A stretch of 64,000 nucleotides of DNA from Leishmania mexicana MHOM/GT/2001/U1103 (lineage: Eukaryota; Euglenozoa; Kinetoplastea; Trypanosomatida; Trypanosomatidae), in assembly GCF_000234665.1 (NCBI RefSeq), contig NC_018317.1, forward strand, positions 26,001-90,000. Reading direction: 5' to 3'. Shown here piece after piece: positions 50,352-60,800 of this stretch; the first letter of the stretch is position 1; each line of letters opens with the position of its first letter. Below the pieces are notes generated by a model. The model saw only the letters and a list, made by a program, of their open reading frames with translations. It was not told the DNA's origin and did no database searches. The position numbers and the translations under genes are program-made.

Positions 50352-52694
50352 TCTTGGTCTTTGTCGGTGTGTATGTGTGTGTGTGGTGATGGGAGGGTGG
50401 TTGCCCCCCGAGTACACATCCCCTTGTGGTGCTACGCACAGACGGGCACATGCGCATGTGCATTTTTCGGTGGAGGGGGAAAAGGGAGACGTGGAGCATC
50501 GGCTGGTGCGACAGTGGCGGGCACGTGTGTATGTGGCACACATCGAACACGTGCACACGTACACTTGTGCAGAGAGAGAGAGACATGCGTGCATGGCCAC
50601 GCAGCGTGCCACACACACACACGAGTGTGGTCACTGCCCCACCACACCCCCGCCATGGCATCCGTCATCCTCGAGTCCCATTCTTCAGAGGCGGGGAGCT
50701 GAGTCCCCACGATAAATTGGCTTCGCGCGAACCGGCACAGGAAAACGATGAGGAAAGGAAAAGCTTCTGTGATATGCTTCGCAGCTGTGCCGCTCACTAC
50801 CCAACTCGCGAAGCTGCAGGGGCGGCTGCAAGACCCCTGCAGGAGAACTACGTGGCCACATGCTGGCCTGATGTCTCGAGTCCTGGCCATCCATCTTTCC
50901 TTTCCGAGAACATCGACAGAAGGGTGGGGGAGAATGGAAAGGTCTGGCCACACGCACGGCTCAGCATGCAGGGGGAGGGGCTCTCTCGCCCGCGATTTAC
51001 TTCGGTGGTGCCCGCGCATGCTTCGTCGGTGCTCCCTGAGGCCACCGCCGCCCTTCGTGAGAGGATTCGCTGTGACAATGCGCGGATCACCCCGTAGTAA
51101 TCCTTCAACGGATTTCGCTCCTCTCACAGGCGTTCTGCGGCCTCCCCAGTGGCCCTCGCACAGCGGGGTAAGGGGTACCGCTCACAAGTGGCAACGCCAC
51201 GTCCTTCACATGCGAGCGGGCGAGAGACAAACCCGGCGGGGAGTTGCACTCCTCAAAGCTACGCGAGTTGCGTGTCGGCAGGATTTAGTAAATCCGGCTG
51301 TGTAGAGGAACACAACGTGTGCAGCGCCAGAGCCGCACCCACTCCCGCTAAACCTCCTTCAGCTGCTTTATGGGGAGGGGGCACGCGGGATGGGGAGGGG
51401 AAGGGGCGAGCGGCCACTGTCGGCCCGTCTGCTCTCCGTACAGGCGGGTGATGTGCGAGGCAGTTGGCGGTCATGAGCAGGTCACAATTCTCGCTGTATC
51501 ACTGCTATTGCGCGCCTGCGCTATGAGAGACCGATAAGTCCGGCCCCACCGCGCGGAGCTTGCGGCGCAGGTGCATACGGTACGCTGACTGAGGGCACAG
51601 AACCGCACACGGTCAAGACAACAGGCGTGCCGTCCGACGCCTCCCCCAATATTCCCGCGATCTGATGCGACTGCAGAACATCTGGAAGGTACAGCGCACG
51701 CACGACCTGCTGGTCTCCTTGCGGAGAGCACGAGCCCGCTCGCGCCGCCAAGCACGGCATTGTATCGCAGCGAAGCGTCGCATGTTGGGGCAGGTAGCGA
51801 CAGCAGAGCGTGTCGAGTCCCACATGGGATGTCCTGCCTGCATGTAGACAACCGCCTCCTCCAAACTGCGGCGCGAGAAGTACAGTACCTCCACCGGTAG
51901 AAGACTACTCTGCTAGCCCGCTCCGTGTGCGAGCGCTTTGTTGGCGAGAGTGCCGCCTCAGGGGAAAGCTCCACGAGCACGTCGTCTCTCAACGAGTCTT
52001 CCGGAGTGGCCCCCCATCACGTCGTCCGGGTACGCCACTTCGATGTGCTTCACCACCTCCACGTTATTAGGGGAATGGGGGTGTGGCTATGCACGCTCAA
52101 GAGAAGGGAGGACAGCAGACAAAAACCGCGAGGAGTGCGCGAGGCATCAGTGCACGCCAACACACCCCAGAGAGAGAGCGCAGAGCGGAGGAGATCGAGG
52201 AGACTCCAGAGGGCAGTCATCAAGCAACCTGACCCCAGAGATCCACTCATCCGCTCGACTCTTCGTGGGTAACGCCGCAGAGCAACACGCCGTTCACCCG
52301 CCTCTCCGTCTACCCTACATCGTCTGAATCTGCGGCTACGTCGCTCAGCAAAGGGTCTCTTCGCTGTGCGTCTTCATGCGGTCTTCCTGACCGCTGACGC
52401 GGGTCCGTCGATGAGTTCCGCATGTGCACCTCTGCGCTGCCGCTACTTCATGAAGTTCTGTGGCGATGACGGTGTGGTGGCGGCAGTGCTTATGGTTTCC
52501 TTAGCGCTCTCCTTGCGTTGCTGATCGTCACCTCTTCCCCTCTTGCAATGCCCGAGGCACCCACGCAGGCACCCACGATGTCAGCATGCACACATCCATC
52601 CATGCCTTTGGCTCATCGGCGCGGTCAGCTACTGGCGCAGACGCCACACGGCAGCGTGCACGAGCGTCTGGGTCTGCGCGTGCCCCTCGAGATA
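50352..52694. other. 2.3 kb spacer with a degenerate GC-balanced segment
   Basis: Downstream of the ALADIN-like gene. Unlike other spacers, about 50700-52320 lacks microsatellites and has the balanced composition of former coding or retroposon DNA; a possible relic at 51470-52075 is listed separately. The left part, near the CFAP73-like start, has CA/GT tracts. Confidence 0.5.
51470..52075 (-). pseudogene. Possible frameshifted coding relic, family unknown
   Basis: On the minus strand all three frames carry short protein-like pieces in succession, for example VEVVKHIEVAYPDDVMGGHS near 52060-52000, then DDVLVELSPEAALSPTKRS near 51985-51930. The later piece SHQIAGILGEASDGTPVVLT lies at about 51680-51620 in another frame. 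Moving between them needs at least two frameshifts. This looks like a decayed gene or retroposon reading frame in the 3' UTR of the ALADIN-like gene. I recognise no family. High GC content makes long open frames common here, so the evidence is weak. Confidence 0.3.
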
Positions 52695-54296
52695 CTAGCC
52701 ATGATACGAGGGGAGAAAGTGGATAGTGCCGTCCACCTCCACCGCTGCGAGGAGAGAGCCCGTCGTGCACCCTGCGAAGGACGCCATTGCAACCACCTCT
52801 ATCGCCGCCACGCCGATAGGGATTAGCGAGATGACGCCGCCCCGCAGCCCGCACCGGCACACCAGCAGGTGGCTCGTCTCTGTCTGGATCCACAGACGGC
52901 GGCGGCTGCACTCCAAGCCGATCACACAGCCACCCACGCCGCGGTGCAATCCGGTGGAAATCATCGAGACGACCTCGACGCCGATGAAAGGGTTAATGCG
53001 GGCGAGCAGGACGCCCTCGAGCCTGGCAGTGCTCATAAAGTACAGGGAGGGTCCGAGACCCGTGGCACGAACGACGCAGTCCACCGGGGCTGGCGTAGGC
53101 ACGACACATGACTGGAACGCCGCGGCCGACGAAGCGGCGGATCCAGATGTGGGCGAGGGCTGGATGCGCACCAGCGCCAGGGAACCGTGCTCGCACACCG
53201 TGCAGAGCAGGAACAGGTCATCGTCATCGAACAACACCTGACCCAGGCCGCCGTCGACAGAGGGGACGACAACGGTGCCGCACGCCTGCGGCTGAAAGGG
53301 CGGCTCATTCAACTGGAGAAAAACGAGGCGCGTGTCGCCAACGCTTGCGCAGGCGAGGGTGTTCGCGTCTTGGTGAGCGAAGGCACCGCCAGTGACAGTG
53401 AAGCCGCTGCGGGTGGGATAGAACAAGGCGTGTGCGGAGGCGTCCGTGTTCGCGAATGCCTTGGTAGCGGACCAAGGTCCATCAGCGGCGCTTCCTGGGG
53501 AGTCCGCAAACAGTCTCCACAGTAACACACCGCCGCAGCACCCCACCGCCAGGACATCGCGCGACTCAGGCCTCCACTGCAACCAGCTCACCTTCATCTG
53601 AAAGGCGTGCGTCAGCACACACATCACCCTTCTCTCGCCCACATCGTACACAACGACACGCGTTGAAGCGTCGGCGCCGCCCTCTTCCACCGCTACCGCA
53701 AGCCACATGTACAAGGGATGGAAGCTAAGACCTGTTACACGCTCAGGGCCACCACGGCGAGACCGCCGCGCCAGTAGCAGCCGCCGTGCACCTGGTAGGG
53801 CACTTGGGAACACGCTGCGAAGGCCCGGCAGCGCAAACGACGCCGCCTTGATGAGACACTGGGCGAGATGTGGAATAAGATGCGGCGCCGACGCCCACAG
53901 TTGTTGAAGCCAAGAGCGACGACCGTGGCGAGAGCACCGGCGCGCGTCTGTCGCCGGCGCCAGCGACGACCACCACCTCGTATCCACCTCGCCTTGGCGG
54001 TGCAGCGACGACGATGTGAGGACAGCGTCCCCGCCTGCGGACAAAGATGAGGCCGAGTTGGTGGCCCGCGCACTCCCGCTGCCGTTGCTGGAGCCATTCA
54101 CGCCGTCCACTGCACCCCACGGCACAACACCATCGTTGGCACACCGTAGCAGTGGATACACGGCGCCGCCGAGCGTGACGTAGGCGTTCAAGTCGCGAAA
54201 GCCAAACACCCGCCCGGCCTTCTCACCAAGCACACGCTCATCCTCTATGAGTGCCTGCGGGTCCTCCAAGAGCAACTCATGCAACGGCTCGAACAT
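52695..54296 (-). CDS. ALADIN-like WD40 nucleoporin
   Basis: The 533-residue product is a beta-propeller protein similar to ALADIN, a nuclear pore complex component of about 546 residues in human. The best match is the block VTGLSFHPLYMWLAVAVEEG, then VVVYDV, VSWLQWRPESRDVLAVGC and GVLLWRL. This parallels the ALADIN blocks around FAWHPHTNKFAVAL, VRVYN, ASLAWKPLSASVLAVAC and ILIW. Later blades are weaker, but the end (GSLLAAVEVDGTIHFLP) fits ALADIN's last blade. A Ser/Gly/Asn-rich insert lies near residue 60. ATG 54296 was preferred over 54404: the intervening codons translate a pyrimidine tract (complement of about 54330-54395) followed by the first AG at 54323-54324, as expected for a trans-splice site. 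Other WD40 proteins are possible; confidence in ALADIN is moderate. Confidence 0.85.
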   Translation of the reverse strand: MFEPLHELLLEDPQALIEDERVLGEKAGRVFGFRDLNAYVTLGGAVYPLLRCANDGVVPWGAVDGVNGSSNGSGSARATNSASSLSAGGDAVLTSSSLHRQGEVDTRWWSSLAPATDARRCSRHGRRSWLQQLWASAPHLIPHLAQCLIKAASFALPGLRSVFPSALPGARRLLLARRSRRGGPERVTGLSFHPLYMWLAVAVEEGGADASTRVVVYDVGERRVMCVLTHAFQMKVSWLQWRPESRDVLAVGCCGGVLLWRLFADSPGSAADGPWSATKAFANTDASAHALFYPTRSGFTVTGGAFAHQDANTLACASVGDTRLVFLQLNEPPFQPQACGTVVVPSVDGGLGQVLFDDDDLFLLCTVCEHGSLALVRIQPSPTSGSAASSAAAFQSCVVPTPAPVDCVVRATGLGPSLYFMSTARLEGVLLARINPFIGVEVVSMISTGLHRGVGGCVIGLECSRRRLWIQTETSHLLVCRCGLRGGVISLIPIGVAAIEVVAMASFAGCTTGSLLAAVEVDGTIHFLPSYHG

Positions 54297-54400
54297 GTTC
54301 TGTGTGAACTCTGCGTGTTTTCCTTCACACAGGTGCGTGTCAGTCGGCAAGGGTGAGAGAGGGCGGAGGAAGGGGAGAAGCGGAATGAGGATGGGCAGGA
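54297..54400 (-). promoter_or_regulatory. Predicted pyrimidine tract and spliced-leader acceptor of the ALADIN-like gene
   Basis: On the minus strand a C/T-rich tract (complement of about 54330-54395) is followed by the first AG at 54323-54324, leaving about 26 nt before ATG 54296. This argues that the in-frame ATG at 54404, upstream of the tract, is not used. Prediction only. Confidence 0.4.
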
Positions 54401-54610
54401 CCATGGCACACACACACAGGCACAACACGCAGACTCGTACTCCGTGAACACGGTCCACGAGACGAGATGGCCAGCGCAGAGCAGGGAGACAGCAAAGCAC
54501 GGCACTACTCGCAGTGTCGACTTGAACGACTTCATGAGGAGGACGCTGAGAGAAAAAGAAGATCCCAGTGGAGTGGGGAGGGGGCAGTCTGCCTGCTACC
54601 GCTTTGCGTA

Positions 54611-54666
54611 GGTGTGTCTGTGCGTGTGTGTGTGTGTGTGGAGGGGAGGGGAGGGGAGGGGAGGGG
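54611..54666. repeat. GT run followed by GGGGA pentamers
   Basis: Plus-strand GT-rich stretch then about five GGGGA units (54641-54666), a potential G-quadruplex on the non-coding strand upstream of the ALADIN-like gene. Confidence 0.8.
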
Positions 54667-54806
54667 GTCTGCCCCATGTTGGATGTGTTGCGCGTGTACT
54701 CCAGGGCGCTGGGTATCCACCGACAGTACAGTCTGCTTAACCTCTTATGAAACAGAGGAGCACGGCACGCTGGAACGAAACGGAGAAAGGGAGAAGGAAG
54801 GGGCGG

Positions 54807-55589
54807 CTACCTCTGTCGCCCGCTGCCTCTCTTCCCGCCGCCGCCGCCGCTGTTGCCGCTCTTGCCCTTTCCCCCAGCACCACCAGCCGCGACCTTGCCC
54901 TTGCCGCCTGCCTCCAGCCTCAGCAGCTCGGCCATCGCCGCCTCCCGCTCCTTGGCGGAGATCTCCTTGGCGGCCTTATCGTTCCCCCTCTTGCCATTCT
55001 TGTCCCCGCCGTGTCCGCCGGCCGCCGGCGACAACGCGCCAGATGTGGCCGGGCCGCCTTCCACCTCACCCGGCACCGCCTTGCGGATCAGCCGCTTGTG
55101 ATCGTCGACGTAGGAGCCGGGATTCGGCTGGTGGAAGAAGCTCTTCATGTGATACGCGTCCTCCTCGTCCATGTAGTACTTCTCCTCTACGCCAACGCAG
55201 CGAAAGCCGAGGGTGTCCTGATAGAGGTGTAGTGCGGCGTCGTTTGTCTTGCGCACATGCAGAGAGCAGTAGTGAGCGCCGTACTCAGCGTCCATCTCCT
55301 TCATAGTCGCCCGCATCACTCGCGACGCGATGCCGAGCTTGCGATGCGAGCGCAGCACAGCCAAGGACGTGATGTGCCCGTGTTTCTTATCTGGCATCTC
55401 CTCGTCGTCCATCTTGCCTAGAACATACCCCACGGTGTTGCGATTATAATCTTGCTGCACGTAGAGCAGCTGCGGCCATGACAAGAGATGGTAGTAGTAA
55501 TACCGCAGGTTGTAGTTCTCCGGAAGACAGCGGAGATTGCTGTGCTGCATCTCGTACATGTCCTCCATGGTGGCGCGACGGAGCTGCAT
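54807..55589 (-). CDS. NAA10: NAA10/ARD1-like catalytic subunit of N-terminal acetyltransferase NatA
   Basis: The 260-residue product is a GNAT acetyltransferase with the NAA10 pattern: LRRATMEDMYEMQHSNLRCLPENY (read in parts, residues about 3-26, family 'R-a---Dl--mq--Nl--LPEnY') and YYYHLLSWPQLLYV (about 30-44). Then GHITSLAVLRSHRKLGIASRVM (about 71-92) carries the acetyl-CoA loop R-x-x-G-x-A (R83, G86, A88), and LHVRKTNDAALHLY and GFRCVGVEEKYY complete the pattern. NatA acetylates N-termini exposed after Met removal, on the ribosome, with the auxiliary subunit NAA15. The tail after about 165 is Gly/Lys-rich and probably disordered, longer than in yeast Ard1. ATG 55589 begins the conserved sequence; the frame upstream to 55883 is spacer-like. 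Confidence 0.95.
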   Translation of the reverse strand: MQLRRATMEDMYEMQHSNLRCLPENYNLRYYYYHLLSWPQLLYVQQDYNRNTVGYVLGKMDDEEMPDKKHGHITSLAVLRSHRKLGIASRVMRATMKEMDAEYGAHYCSLHVRKTNDAALHLYQDTLGFRCVGVEEKYYMDEEDAYHMKSFFHQPNPGSYVDDHKRLIRKAVPGEVEGGPATSGALSPAAGGHGGDKNGKRGNDKAAKEISAKEREAAMAELLRLEAGGKGKVAAGGAGGKGKSGNSGGGGGKRGSGRQR

Positions 55590-57842
55590 GATGGCAGTGG
55601 GTCTGATGTGGGTGTGTGCGCAGAAAAAGGTGGGGAGTAACACTGATAGAAAGGACGCACAGTGCGGAGAGAAAAACTTCAGGTCAGCAAAGATGTGCGT
55701 GTGTGGGCGCGGATGGGCGTGGGTGTCGATGTCCATTAGAAGTTCACATGGGAAGTGCATAAGACACCAGAGACAAGAGAAGGCAGTGGAATGTCGCTCG
55801 CATGAGCATGCCTGAGGCGGGGCGCACATAGCGCGACGCAGCTTCAAGGGCGCGCAACACACACACACACCATACGCGCACATGCTTTACCCTCGCGTCG
55901 GTGCTGAACAGACATGGAGAGGGCATGCGTATGAAGAGCAGGAAGGTCCTACTCTCTTGCACCTGCAGTGGAGAGATTCAACGAAACTAGCGATAGCACA
56001 GTCACCATCACCACCACCGCCCCTCCCCTCTCGGTGCGGGCCTGGTTTCGCCCACCACTCCTTTGGCGCGGATGTGCTCTATTCCTTCGCGTGCACGTCT
56101 ACGTGTATGGGGCCGGAGTAGTGCCTCTGCGCCGCCTCCGTCTCGCGTTCCAAGAGAAAAGGTGCCACCGTGCGCCAACCCCGCACGCTGCATCGCACAC
56201 ATACAGACGTACGAGTACATACGGGCTGCATCTGCTGGGCACTATCGTCAACCTCAGCGGTCCAACGCGTCCGTATTCCACCCGCGAACACGCCAGCAAA
56301 AAACGCACACGCATGCGCAACCACACCGCCAGAGATCACCCGCCTCGGCGGCGCTGCCGCTCGCGCCTGGTCGTCATGGGGTGAGCCGTCCTGCCGCCGA
56401 ATTGGGTCATGCACCCGGCGAGCCCCCCCACGCCCTTCCCCGCCCCCTCGCCGGATACGCGCTGCGCGACGGACCCCGCATGGAGCTGGCTGGACTGCAT
56501 GCCTTGATCCCGGCGGGCCGCGTCCAGGGTCCTGCGCTCGAGGGCGGAGGCGGTAGGCTTCTTCCGCGCGGGTCGCGGGGGATGCCGGCCTGGCATCCGC
56601 GACCGGGGACCAGGCCCGTGATCCGTGCAGCTGGCGTCGGCGTCTCTGGAGCGGCCGATTTTGCAAGCCCGCCAGCTTCGTCACCGTGCCCCCATCCGCA
56701 ACGGCCAAGGGCAAACGGAAATAAGAGGCGCACGCGACGGGCTAGCAGCGCCGGCTTCCGGACCCCAACACGCCGCAACACCCCAGACCCTGCCGTTGAA
56801 GGGCTCGCGCCGGGCACTATGGGGAAGGGGGCCGCGCCCGGACCACCAGCCGCCATTAGCCCCCCCCCGCCGTAGCCAACCGAGGTGGCGCCGTAGCAGC
56901 CCAAGCCCCAGACCCACTGCTTCACACCCAGCGCGACAGCGGCAAGCAAGCTGGCTTGCAGCCTGCTGCTGCCGCGTCTACGGGCATACTGTTGTGATGA
57001 GGCGTCGCGGCCGCCCCTGGCAGGACGCCTGTCCGTACCGCGCCATCCTTTCACAGCGAGTATAGGCGCTTCGCGGGGCGAGGGGGCCACACTGCTAGCA
57101 TGCCGCTGCTTTCTACTCGCCCGGAGAGCCCGCACACAGCCCGCGGGGGAGAGAGATCCAAGACCACACATGGGGGCGCTGCGCATGGGCGGTGCGTGTG
57201 CGTGCGGTGCCCAGAAAGGCCCCGCGCCGGCATAGCCGCATGAGAACCGCCGATGCGCCGCGACCACACCGCCATAGCGGCGGGGAGGGGGGGGGGGCTG
57301 GACAGACCCCGCAAAACCCAGCATGCAAGCCTGGGCCTCTTGCGGAAGCGGCGGCGGGCGCAACAGCCGTCCCCGAGCCCCGTCGGCTCAGCGGGCGCGG
57401 CACGGGTCTACGCTGAACCTCCCCAGCGCCGTGGTGGCAGAGCCGCGAGCTGCCGAGTCACGCGTGCAGGCGTGGGGTTCACAAACGCTGCGCGTGTCGT
57501 GGTGTCTGGCTGGTGCCGGGCTGCCGTGTGCAAAGGCAAGCCCAGGGGGGCCCAGGGAGGGCCTGGGGCGGAGCGGTGGGGGCGGAAGCCGCGCCAATGC
57601 GGTGGCAGCTGGTACGCCACATGCTTCGCCAGCCATCGCAGGACCATGCGCCCGAGCAACTTGCGGGGATTGGTAACCAGCGCGCCATGGGGCGGCAGGA
57701 CGCGGGATCATCACCGAGCCCGCGTGGCCTCAAAAAGAGCCCAGCGGGCCCCTCCTCCCCCATGCCGCGGGTTCGACGGGCGGTCGTGTCACGCTCTGAT
57801 TGGGGCGCCATCGAATTCTATGCGAAGCAGCAAATTTTCCTT
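55590..57842. other. 2.25 kb spacer, mostly a decayed retroposon
   Basis: Between the NAA10-like gene and the TFIIIC-like gene. The left 0.8 kb is ordinary CA-rich spacer; from about 56400 the DNA becomes GC-rich, without microsatellites, and carries reverse-transcriptase-like remnants. It immediately follows the stop codon of the TFIIIC-like gene and so lies in its 3' UTR. Confidence 0.6.
56400..57842 (-). mobile_element. Degenerate ingi/L1Tc-type retroposon (DIRE-like) with reverse transcriptase remnants
   Basis: On the minus strand, between about 57770 and 57550, broken frames give pieces recalling the start of a non-LTR reverse transcriptase. One is PRGLGDDPASCRPMAR, like the 'K-GKDP--S-RPia' segment of ingi/L1Tc. 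In another frame follows LGRMVLRWLAKHVAYQ and then WRGFRPHRSA, like 'KL-ERmv--RL ... QAGFRP-RST'. Further pieces downstream are too decayed to align by eye. The downstream end (56430-56600) is repeated in inverted orientation at 33380-33545. Several frameshifts and stops show the element is dead. Such degenerate ingi/L1Tc-related elements (DIREs) are known in Leishmania. The extent given is approximate, based on composition. Confidence 0.5.
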
Positions 57843-60800
57843 TCACGGGGACAGCGGGTCGAGCAGACGCGGGGACAAGGCGAGGCGCAGCCCTTCTAAC
57901 GGTATGGTAGGATGATAGCAGCAGTTGCCTCGAGTGCGGCCTAGCCAGGCATCGTCATCCCTCCGCCAGCGTGAAATGTCGTGCTCGCCAACTGGTGCTG
58001 ACAGGGACGACGGCGCGGCGTCAGGCCGGGGGCGCTTGCGCAGGTGAAATGGACTGCGCAGCCGTGGCGGGTCGCCGAGTACACCGCCGCCTGGGGTGCA
58101 GAGGGGCTGCGCAAGTTCCTCCTCGAGGCACAGCAAAAGCTGGTGGTCAATCAAAAACCGCACCACCGCCCACAGCGCCCGCTGGCTCACCACACCACTC
58201 GCCAATACTCGCCCCTCCAGATCCACGTGGCGAATCCCCGGCACACGCAAGATGTAGCGGTAGACAGTGTGCACGACGAGATGCCACATGTATGAGTGCC
58301 AACTGCCGTCCACGTGATGAAAGATGCTAGGGTACGGTATCAGGCTACATCCATCACGGCTGTGGCTGCCGTCATGGTGACGATGGAGAGGCGAAAACGA
58401 TGCGAATGCGCCGCTGCTGAGCTCCTCACGGCACGCCTCGACAGCGCGCTGCTCCGCCGCGGTTGGAGGGCCGTCGATCGGAAGATCCTGTAAGTATAGC
58501 GGGTCGCCATAGTTGCGGATAGTGCGGGCCGGGTACAGCTGACGGGCAGCTTCCGCTTCTGCGCGGGTCACCGCAACGCTGTCCCCGTCGTCGTCGCTGC
58601 TCTCGCTGCTGCTGTCCTTGTCCTCCTCACCGCTAGATTCGTCGTTGCCACCCCGTGCTGGGGACGAGCGCTTCCGCTTGCGATGCTGACCATCACGTCC
58701 TGCCGCGACGGTGTTGATCACCACATCTGTCTCGCCGATCTCGGTTCCCTCTGCGCCGCCAGGGCGCTGCCGCCGCAGGAGCCCCTCACACGCGACAGCC
58801 TCTGGCGGCCACGCCAACTGGGGCAAAGGAAGCCGCGTCATCTTCTCCCGCACCGCGTTCGTCGCCATCGACAGGTGCGCTTGGTCCATCGAGGGCTGAT
58901 GAAGGAGCTCCAGTGCCGCTGCCGGCGTGCGCTGCAAAGACTCCTGCGCCCCCGATGCGAGGAGCGAGCTCATCTCCGCGTGTGCCCACACCATCACGGG
59001 GCTCTCGCGGCCTCCAGCCACCGCCCCAGCCACCGCATCCGCCTCCTGCACCCACTGGTGCAGCACAGCCATATTGGCGCACAGGCGTGGTGCGGTGCGC
59101 AGTGCGTTGAGCGGTAGAACATACGGGCTCTGCGCCAGCGACAACTGCGGCACGCGGATGTTCTGCTGCCGCGCCCGGCGAAACACCGGCAGTCGCTGCA
59201 GGAATGCGCGCGCACGCGACACCAGCCAGGGTGCGTTCAGTGCCGTCAAGAGGGAACGCGCGACACTGGCGCGGTAGTGGGCCTGGTCGCAGAAAACAAT
59301 CATGCGCAGTATATCGGCGACCACCTCGAAGCCGTCCTCCAGCTGCAGCAACGGTAACGACGCCGGAGAAGAGAACCACGTCCCTGACGTATGCGGAGAC
59401 AGAGGCAGCGAGATTAGAGGTGGTGAGAGAGGCGCCGAGGCAGCGCACGATTGCGCGGGTGCGACATCGGTGGTGGCAGCAACAGCAGCAGCGGTAGAAG
59501 CCGCCGCTCGTGGTGCGTACACGCTTTCCACCTCTTCGCGAAGCGTCTCTATGGACGAGGTGTGCCGCACCTGGTGGCCTCTGCGGGTGGCGTTCGAGTT
59601 CCGCACAGCGCGCAGCGTCTCTGCGAGTACTGCCATGTGCATCGTCGACGTGCTCACCAGCCGATTGTACGCACCGCCGCCCTGACCAGCGCTCATCAGA
59701 CTGAATTCCGTAGGGGCCACCGCGCCTCCGCAGCCGCCACCGCTGGAGGGGCAAAGAAGCGTGTTGCTGACCTCCGCGCCTCCGTGCCGCCGCACCAGCA
59801 CTGCTGGCAGCGTCGCCGGCACACAGAAGAGTGGGTGGTGCGAGAGGTGGACGCTGCGGCCGCGCAGCACAAGGCGCACCACCTCCTCTACGCGCTTGAG
59901 AGCCGCAAAGTGGTGGAATGCAGAGTCCAGTGCCTCAGCAACGGTGAGTCCGCTGATCTCCGTGCGGGGCGCCTTGCGGGGACGCTGCCGCGCAACGTGA
60001 CGGCCGCTGGCTGCCGTCGTCGTCGGACAAGTGCTGTCTCCGTCATCCGCACGGCCGCGACGCTCGCGTACAAACAGGGAAGCAGAGGAAAAGATGCTGC
60101 GTCGCCCAGATACGCCTCGCAGCTCGGCTCCACGTCTCGTTGCGCCGGCGGCGACGTCGCTGAGGCTGGTGCTGCGCCGCGACTCCAGCGGTAGTCCACC
60201 GCTTTGGTAGAGTTGCGCAGCCAAAATGCTGGGGTCCTGTCGCAACACCTTGGAGAGCGCCACCACCTGCGTCACCGTAGCATTCGACTCCAGTTCCAGG
60301 AGCTGCGATGAAAGCCTGCGCGACGGCTGCCCTATCGCACTCCAGAACGGAAGCCAGTAGCGCATGCACGCGTACAGCGAGGCGGCGGCGGTGGGTGGGG
60401 CGGACATGAAGTAGTGCGTGTAGCCATCCACGGTGCACTGCGGTTCTAGCGCGTAGGCAACGTCGTCGCATGCCTCAGGGGAGAGGAAGCTGTTGGAACC
60501 CCCCTGTGCCGAGCGGATGAGCCGACGGTCGTGCAGCCCCTGCAGACACGCGAGCAGCATCTGCGTTCCCCGCTGTACGCACCATCCGTACATGCTGGGC
60601 GGGAGATCACGGAGGGGCGTGGACCAGCCGCACACGCCATCGGTGCGGCCGAGCACATGCCCAAGGTCGGCCTGTGGAAGACCAACAACGATAACAAACG
60701 TGCTGAGGGTCATGCGAGCGTACATCTCCCGCACACGCACGCCGCCGGCACCTGCTGCCGCACCAGACACCGCACCGTCGGTGGGATAGCGGTAGTGCTG

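Larger units (their letters stand above)
54297..54806. other. Short intergenic spacer with GGGGA repeat
   Basis: About 0.5 kb between the ALADIN-like and NAA10-like genes. Besides the predicted splice signals it contains a GT run and GGGGA pentamers at 54611-54666. Confidence 0.6.

Noticed and set aside
54467..55306. Plus-strand 279-residue frame
   Set aside because: Runs antisense through the NAA10-like gene and shows no family features; an overlap artefact of GC-rich coding DNA.
56407..57363. Minus-strand 318-residue frame as a gene
   Set aside because: Gly/Pro/Ala/Arg-rich translation of decayed retroposon DNA; reverse-transcriptase-like pieces occur in other frames with breaks between them.
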